Source of the DNA: Terriglobales bacterium | GTDB lineage: Bacteria > Acidobacteriota > Terriglobia > Terriglobales > Acidobacteriaceae | Assembly: GCA_035691485.1 (NCBI GenBank) | Contig: DASSIZ010000122.1 | Span: 1-45,501, forward strand | DNA: 45,501 nucleotides | Direction of reading: 5' to 3' | In this document: positions 41,778-45,501 of the stretch, in pieces | How positions within the stretch are numbered: position 1 is the stretch's first letter | How the letters are laid out: each line of letters starts with the position of its first letter | Translations under genes and position numbers: made by a program | The notes under the pieces: model-generated | Databases searched by the model: none | Told to the model about the DNA's origin: nothing | The model's input: only the letters and a program-made list of their open reading frames with translations

Positions 41778-42119
41778 ATGACGACTCGTTCAAAGTCAGC
41801 AAGGAAAACTCACGTTAAAAAGCCAGCAGGCCATCGCGCCGCACGAGGCCGGAGGTCGCAGCAGACTGTCTCCGCATCCGCCTACCGGAAGCCGTGGAGG
41901 ACGTTTACGACTGATGCCATAAGCGGCGTGATGGACATAGAAGAAGCTGCGCTTAAGTTAGGCGTCGAATACGGGCAGACGACCATTGCTGTCTTGCAGT
42001 TTATCTTGTGGCCGATCCTAGGGCGACCAACGGAGATGGAGCCAGTTGGCCGCGGCAAGGTATTGGCGCTGAAGACTCCAGCACAAGTGGTTGACGCGGC
42101 CATTGCGAGGGCGGCATGA
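41778..42119 (+). CDS. Small hypothetical protein
   Basis: The 113-residue protein has a strong ribosome-binding site (AGGAGG 6 bases before the ATG). The N-terminus is basic and low in complexity (about 1-30: SKSARKTHVKKPAGHRAARG), which may bind nucleic acid. The rest (about 36-113: YRKPWRTFTTDAISGVMDIE then EAALKLGVEYGQTTIAVLQF) is a mixed fold of unknown kind. No known family is recognised. Confidence 0.55.
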   Translation: MTTRSKSARKTHVKKPAGHRAARGRRSQQTVSASAYRKPWRTFTTDAISGVMDIEEAALKLGVEYGQTTIAVLQFILWPILGRPTEMEPVGRGKVLALKTPAQVVDAAIARAA

Positions 42120-42378
42120 ACAGGCGGACTGTTGGAGCGCCCTGCTGAGCTCATTGCGGGTTCACCAGTTCGCCTTGAAGTAAGCCGGCATCCGGCGCAG
42201 CTGGCGCGAGTGCAGCAACTCACGGTTTTTCCTAAGGTGCGCAGCATATACATACGAGTCCTGGGGCTATCCCTGTCCTCACAAGCAGTTACGACTGGTT
42301 ACACCCTTGCTGTTCTGTCCTCTGCATGGCGCAACTTGGCGGACGGCCGTCGGAGAAGCGCCAGAGCAGGAGGGCAGC

Positions 42379-42789
42379 ATGCGAAAATCGGTCGTTCTAT
42401 GCGTAGATGACGAACTGGACGGCTTGATCGGGCGTGAGGCTCTGCTGAAGCAAAAAGGGTACGACGTGTTGATTAGCACCAGCCCACGTGAAGGGCTGAA
42501 ACTGTTCGCGTCGTGCCACGTCGATGCCGTGGTTCTCGATTACAACATACCCGAGATGCGCGGGGACGTGTTGGCATCGCGAATGAAACAACTCAAGCCT
42601 GACACTCCGATCATGCTGCTGAGTGCAGAGGATGCGCTGCCTGAAGAAGCGTTAGGTCAGGTGGACATGTTCATCTCCAAAAGAGAACCGCCGCGGGAAT
42701 TCATATCGGCGGTTCAAGCTTTGCTTGCCGGCCGTGAACAGTTCTACTCAAAGTGGCTGCGGGAGTGGAGAGGCAAATTGGCTGCGTAG
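42379..42789 (+). CDS. Stand-alone response-regulator receiver
   Basis: The 136-residue protein (ATG 42379, GGAGG 5 bases upstream) is a receiver domain with the acidic pair in VLCVDDELDG, phosphoacceptor Asp in VVLDYNIPEM, Ser in LLSAEDA and Lys in FISKREPP. A short tail (FYSKWLREWRGKLAA) follows, with no output domain. It converges with the alpha/beta hydrolase gene, with a palindromic hairpin between them. The 259 bases upstream (42120-42378) hold no other gene I can support. Confidence 0.88.
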   Translation: MRKSVVLCVDDELDGLIGREALLKQKGYDVLISTSPREGLKLFASCHVDAVVLDYNIPEMRGDVLASRMKQLKPDTPIMLLSAEDALPEEALGQVDMFISKREPPREFISAVQALLAGREQFYSKWLREWRGKLAA

Positions 42790-42847
42790 CATTTCTTGAT
42801 TGAGATCACCTCAGCTGCTAAAACCGGGAGCGCCAGGAATCCTGCGT

Positions 42848-42863
42848 CGCGGCTGAAGCCGCG
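42848..42863. terminator. Palindromic hairpin between convergent genes
   Basis: CGCGGCT-GA-AGCCGCG forms a 7-base stem between the convergent receiver and hydrolase genes. It is followed on the plus strand by CCCTTT. It may act in both directions or be a dispersed REP-like element. Confidence 0.45.
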
Positions 42864-42905
42864 CCCTTTCAAAGCTGGTTTGAAGAAAAAAAGAAGAAGT
42901 TCAGT

Positions 42906-43676
42906 TCAGCCTTTGAGCAACCCTGCCACGCCTCGCGCCACCGTCTGGAAACTCTTGCTCCGGGGATCGATCAGGTCGAAGTGGCTGGCTTTGCGGATGG
43001 GAACAAACTCGACCTGCTCGCCGCGTTTGTTCTTGGCGCGCACGTAATCGCGGCTGATGGCGATGGGAACGTCCAGATCCGCGGTGCCGTGCACGATCAT
43101 CTGCCGCGCCGCAATCGGCAACTCGATGGGCGACGCTTCGCGGTAGTGCTCCGGAACCTGTTCCGGCGTGCCGCCCAGAAACTCGACCACGGCGTCGTTG
43201 CTCAAGTGCAGCTCCCATGCGCGGCGCAGGTCGAGCACGCCCGCCAGCGACGCGCAGCAGCGGATGGACTCCTCGTGCGCCGCCAGGCAGAGCGCCAGCT
43301 GGGCACCGGCGGAGTGTCCGAGCACGATCAAGCGGGCGGCCTCGATGCCGAGTTCGCCGGCACGCTGCACGAGGTAGCGATAGGCGGTGCGGATATCCTC
43401 AAAGGTGCGCGGCCAGCCTCCGCCGGGCGAGCCGACGCGGCGGTATTCCAGGTTCGCAGTGTTGATGCCGCGCCCCGCCAGCGCGGAACAGAGAGGACTG
43501 GCATGGGCCAGATCGTAGCGGGCACGCCAGTATCCGCCGTGGATATTGATGGCCAACGGCGCGTGCGACTTATCCTTCGCGAAGTAAAAATCGGCGAACT
43601 GCTCCGGCTGCGAACCGTAGCGGACCCGCTGGTCGGCTGCAACGGGAGGAAGCGAGAGAATGTCTCTGCCGGCCAT
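42906..43676 (-). CDS. Alpha/beta hydrolase (esterase / kynurenine-formamidase-like)
   Basis: The 256-residue product (ATG 43676; ATG 43763 is a longer option) has the oxyanion motif HGGYW (residues 46-50), the nucleophile elbow GHSAG with Ser122, an acid region near HGTADLDVPIAISRDY and a catalytic His in RKASHFDLIDP. This layout matches small esterases of the kynurenine-formamidase or acylamide-hydrolase group. No tryptophan-degradation genes are nearby, so the substrate is open. It is probably cytoplasmic because no signal peptide is seen. Confidence 0.88.
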   Translation of the reverse strand: MAGRDILSLPPVAADQRVRYGSQPEQFADFYFAKDKSHAPLAINIHGGYWRARYDLAHASPLCSALAGRGINTANLEYRRVGSPGGGWPRTFEDIRTAYRYLVQRAGELGIEAARLIVLGHSAGAQLALCLAAHEESIRCCASLAGVLDLRRAWELHLSNDAVVEFLGGTPEQVPEHYREASPIELPIAARQMIVHGTADLDVPIAISRDYVRAKNKRGEQVEFVPIRKASHFDLIDPRSKSFQTVARGVAGLLKG

Positions 43677-44058
43677 CGCGGTAGTGTAAACGGGCGGCAC
43701 CACTTGGGTGGCCAGGTTTGTAAATTGATGGAGTGCGTGAAGCCTTGTCCGCCGTGCGGGCATCTATTGGTAGGCGGGCGGGACTGATGTTCCGAGTACC
43801 CTCCCCAACGCGGGGCTTGCCTTTCCACAGCGCGGGCGGTTAGTATCAGTATCGGCCTCCGAACGGCACCTCCCGTGCCGTCAGTCCGCGCGCAGCCAAG
43901 TGCCATGCGCCAGGCGGACGAGAATAGTTCACGATTTTCCATGCGCATCCCGGTACCAGCCGCCGGGCGAATGCGCGACGAAGTGGGCGTCTCCGACGGA
44001 GTGATTCAACCAACTTCAACCACGTACCCGCTCCCTCGCGGGCACGTAAGAGAGCATC
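43677..44058. other. Gene-free divergent stretch
   Basis: No coding region is supported between the hydrolase and the Arg/Gly-rich receiver-like protein. A small hairpin CGGCAC-CTCCC-GTGCCG lies at 43864-43880. Promoters for both flanking genes are expected here, but none with good boxes on both sides is visible. Confidence 0.4.
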
Positions 44059-44724
44059 ATGAATTTTGGATCGAAGCGTCCCTCCGGCTCCGGAGGGAAG
44101 GGAAGGCGGCGTCGCGGACGTCGCGGGCCCGGTGGACGTCCCGGTGGTCACCAGGGCGGCAAGGGACAAAATAAACAGCAGCACAACAACCCCGGCGGCG
44201 TCTTCACCCACCCGATGGACCACAGCTATCGCGCGGCGCTGCAGGGCAACAACTCACATCCCGGCCATCGCGCCGCCGGCACGCAGTACCTCCAGCCCGA
44301 TCCGGAGCCCCTGCCGCAGCAGCACGAGAATGCTGCGCCGCGCATCTTCGCCTTCATCGACGACCTTTTCTTCCTGGCAAAAATCCAGGAAACCTCGCGC
44401 AAGCTGAACGTCAAGGTGGAGTTCGTCAAGACGGAGAAGGACATCCTGGAAAAGATGTCGGAAAACGGGAACGGCAAGCCGTCGCTGATCATCTTCGACC
44501 TGAACAACGCCAACGCCAAGCCGCTGGCCACCATTCCGCGACTGAAGAAGGAACTGAAGAAGGGGACCACCATCATCGGGTTCCTCTCGCACGTGCAGGG
44601 CGATTTGAAGGTGAAGGCCATGGAGGCGGGTTGCGACATGGTGATCCCGCGCTCGGCGTTCTCGCAGAACCTTCCTTCGCTGCTGCGACGCCACGGCGCG
44701 CCGGAAGAGCTCGACGTGCAATAG
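44059..44724 (+). CDS. Arg/Gly-rich protein with a receiver-like domain
   Basis: The 221-residue protein (ATG 44059, AAGAGAG upstream) has a disordered N-terminus rich in Gly, Arg, Lys, Gln and His (about 1-90, including GRRRRGRRGPGGRPGGHQGG), like RGG RNA-binding tails. A receiver-like fold follows (about 94-215): IFAFIDDLFFLAKIQETSRK, LIIFDLNNANAKPLA, IIGFLSHVQGDLKVKAMEAG and CDMVIPRSAFSQNLPSLL. The acidic pair and the Asp are kept, but the usual Lys is Arg and the Thr is Ser, so phosphorylation is uncertain. A link between RNA and signalling is inference. Confidence 0.8.
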   Translation: MNFGSKRPSGSGGKGRRRRGRRGPGGRPGGHQGGKGQNKQQHNNPGGVFTHPMDHSYRAALQGNNSHPGHRAAGTQYLQPDPEPLPQQHENAAPRIFAFIDDLFFLAKIQETSRKLNVKVEFVKTEKDILEKMSENGNGKPSLIIFDLNNANAKPLATIPRLKKELKKGTTIIGFLSHVQGDLKVKAMEAGCDMVIPRSAFSQNLPSLLRRHGAPEELDVQ

Positions 44725-44769
44725 TCGCGCGGCCGTGCCCTTCCTCCCAGGGCGGTCTATAATCAGCGC

Positions 44770-44952
44770 GTGAACGATCTTGTGGTGGTGCGCGAGTGGG
44801 ATGCCGACAAGTTTCATGCGCGTGTCATGGAACTGGAGCAGCAGGGCTATGTCGCGCGCCGCGAAACCTACCGCATCGTCGCCGAAATGAACCCTGAGAC
44901 GGGATGGGTCTCGCACGTCCATTCCATCGAGCTCGCCAAGCCGGAACAATAG
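44770..44952 (+). CDS. Small hypothetical protein, probable leaderless mRNA
   Basis: The 60-residue protein starts with GTG at 44770, exactly 6 bases after a perfect TATAAT (44758-44763), so transcription should begin at or next to the start codon. It contains NDLVVVREWDADKFHARVME, LEQQGYVARRETYRIVAEMN and WVSHVHSIELAK. The alpha/beta pattern (helix then paired strands) suggests a small compact fold. No known family is recognised. It is followed after 61 bases by udgX on the same strand. Confidence 0.6.
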   Translation: MNDLVVVREWDADKFHARVMELEQQGYVARRETYRIVAEMNPETGWVSHVHSIELAKPEQ

Positions 44953-44972
44953 CCGCCTTTCTTCATCCTGAC

Positions 44973-45006
44973 GGTTGGAAACCAGAAAGCGAAAATTGGA
45001 AACTAA
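44973..45006 (+). repeat. Heptamer array before udgX
   Basis: Units of the type TTGGAAA, CCAGAAA, GCGAAAA and TTGGAAA lie end to end in the gap before udgX and stop 7 bases before its ATG. They belong to the same heptamer family as the imu-cassette elements. Confidence 0.55.
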
Positions 45007-45013
45007 GTAGGGG

Positions 45014-45501
45014 ATGCCCAAGGCTCCCGCGAAAACGGCTGCTCCCCTGCTCCCTCCGAAACCCACGCTGCCCAAATTGCGCGAGGCTGCGGCTGGATGC
45101 AAGGCTTGCGACCTGTGGCTGCGCGGAACACAAACCGTGTTTGGAGAAGGAAGTCCGCGCGCCAGGGTATTGTTTGTCGGCGAACAACCGGGTGACAAAG
45201 AAGATCTTGCCGGACGCCCTTTTGTCGGGCCCGCGGGAATGATTTTGGACAAGGCTTTGGCGCAAGCCGGCATTGATCGCGCCGAGGTCTACGTCACTAA
45301 TGTCGTCAAGCACTTCAAGTGGGAGCCGCGCGGCAAGCGGAGGATCCACAAGAGGCCGAACACGCTGGAGATCGCGGCGTGCCGTCCCTGGCTGGACGCG
45401 GAGATCGCGGTCACCAAGCCGCAGGTGATCGTGTGCCTGGGGGCGACGGCGGCGCAGGCGCTGCTTGGCAAGAGTTTCAAGGTGACGCAGCACCGGGGCG
45501 A
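45014..45501 (+). CDS. udgX: UdgX-type uracil-DNA glycosylase (3' end beyond window)
   Basis: The first 162 residues are present and the gene runs off the right edge. It has GEQPGD (56-61), GRPFVGPAGMILDKAL (67-82), YVTNVVKHFKW (93-103) and the KRRIH loop (108-112). That loop is the mark of UdgX, in which its His forms a covalent bond with the sugar after uracil removal. The four cysteines for the 4Fe-4S cluster (29, 32, 123, 141) are all visible with family spacing. The start ATG 45014 has AGTAGGGG just upstream. It would excise uracil from DNA and stay attached to the site. The rest cannot be judged. Confidence 0.92.
   Translation, partial: MPKAPAKTAAPLLPPKPTLPKLREAAAGCKACDLWLRGTQTVFGEGSPRARVLFVGEQPGDKEDLAGRPFVGPAGMILDKALAQAGIDRAEVYVTNVVKHFKWEPRGKRRIHKRPNTLEIAACRPWLDAEIAVTKPQVIVCLGATAAQALLGKSFKVTQHRG

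Noticed and set aside
42132-42410. A small gene before the receiver at 42379
   Set aside because: It starts with TTG without a ribosome-binding site, overlaps the receiver start and has no fold-like pattern.
43875-44174. A plus-strand frame overlapping the Arg/Gly-rich receiver-like gene
   Set aside because: It overlaps the well-supported gene in another frame and has no conserved pattern.

Overview
The window looks like a chromosomal segment of a GC-rich member of the Acidobacteriota, probably a Terriglobia-type organism. This is an inference from gene content, not from an rRNA gene. Supporting content includes stand-alone DUF2934, DUF3106, DUF3224 and DUF6632 proteins, many orphan receiver-domain proteins, a sigma / zinc-finger anti-sigma / DUF3106 operon, and an imuA-imuB-dnaE2 cassette. 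There is no phage, integrase, transposase or CRISPR array. Most genes are ordinary housekeeping or small hypothetical genes.

Layout. 202-7229 (minus): gltB and gltD, the two subunits of glutamate synthase, overlapping by 8 bases, followed by a LysR regulator. 7429-9385: small and secreted hypothetical proteins, a tRNA-Glu(CTC) with a good promoter, and a short membrane protein with a histidine-kinase-like dimerisation helix. 9613-16085 (plus): the mutagenic translesion cassette imuA-imuB-dnaE2. 16317-16991: a DUF2934 protein and a receiver. 17160-21350: cytochrome c maturation genes ccmF, ccmH, a ccmI-like gene and a linked envelope protein. 21421-25517: a membrane protein, a cyclic-nucleotide-binding protein without HTH, a HAMP-SpoIIE phosphatase and a receiver. 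25623-32352: a hypothetical protein, trxB, proline dehydrogenase, a GT39-type glycosyltransferase, an NCS1 transporter and a SirB1-like protein. 32468-38106: a lipoprotein, DUF proteins, and the sigma / anti-sigma / DUF3106 operon. 38237-45501: receiver-like proteins, small hypothetical genes, tRNA-Val(CAC) with promoter and terminator, rpsU, an RRM protein, an alpha/beta hydrolase, an Arg/Gly-rich receiver-like protein, and at the right edge the start of udgX (crosslinking uracil-DNA glycosylase).

The most unusual signal is a family of short palindromic elements. Their arms are degenerate tandem heptamers, occasionally octamers, such as GTTTCAC, AGTGGCC, AATTTGA, GCCGATT and GAGTACC. They sit between genes at several places. 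In the imuA-imuB-dnaE2 cassette they also lie repeatedly inside the coding sequences, always in frame, at positions where homologues have short loops. They account for most of the extra length of the three proteins. Two copies in dnaE2 are each 80 bases long, match at 70 of 80 positions and are read in the same frame. A second, unrelated repeat type (core CCTTCGACAAGCTCAGGA and a variant) is also in frame in imuB and imuA.

Other points of note are several small genes whose start codon lies 6-10 bases after a good -10 box (probable leaderless mRNAs), a perfect 17-base palindrome upstream of a receiver gene, and a CRP-type site upstream of the cyclic-nucleotide-binding protein.
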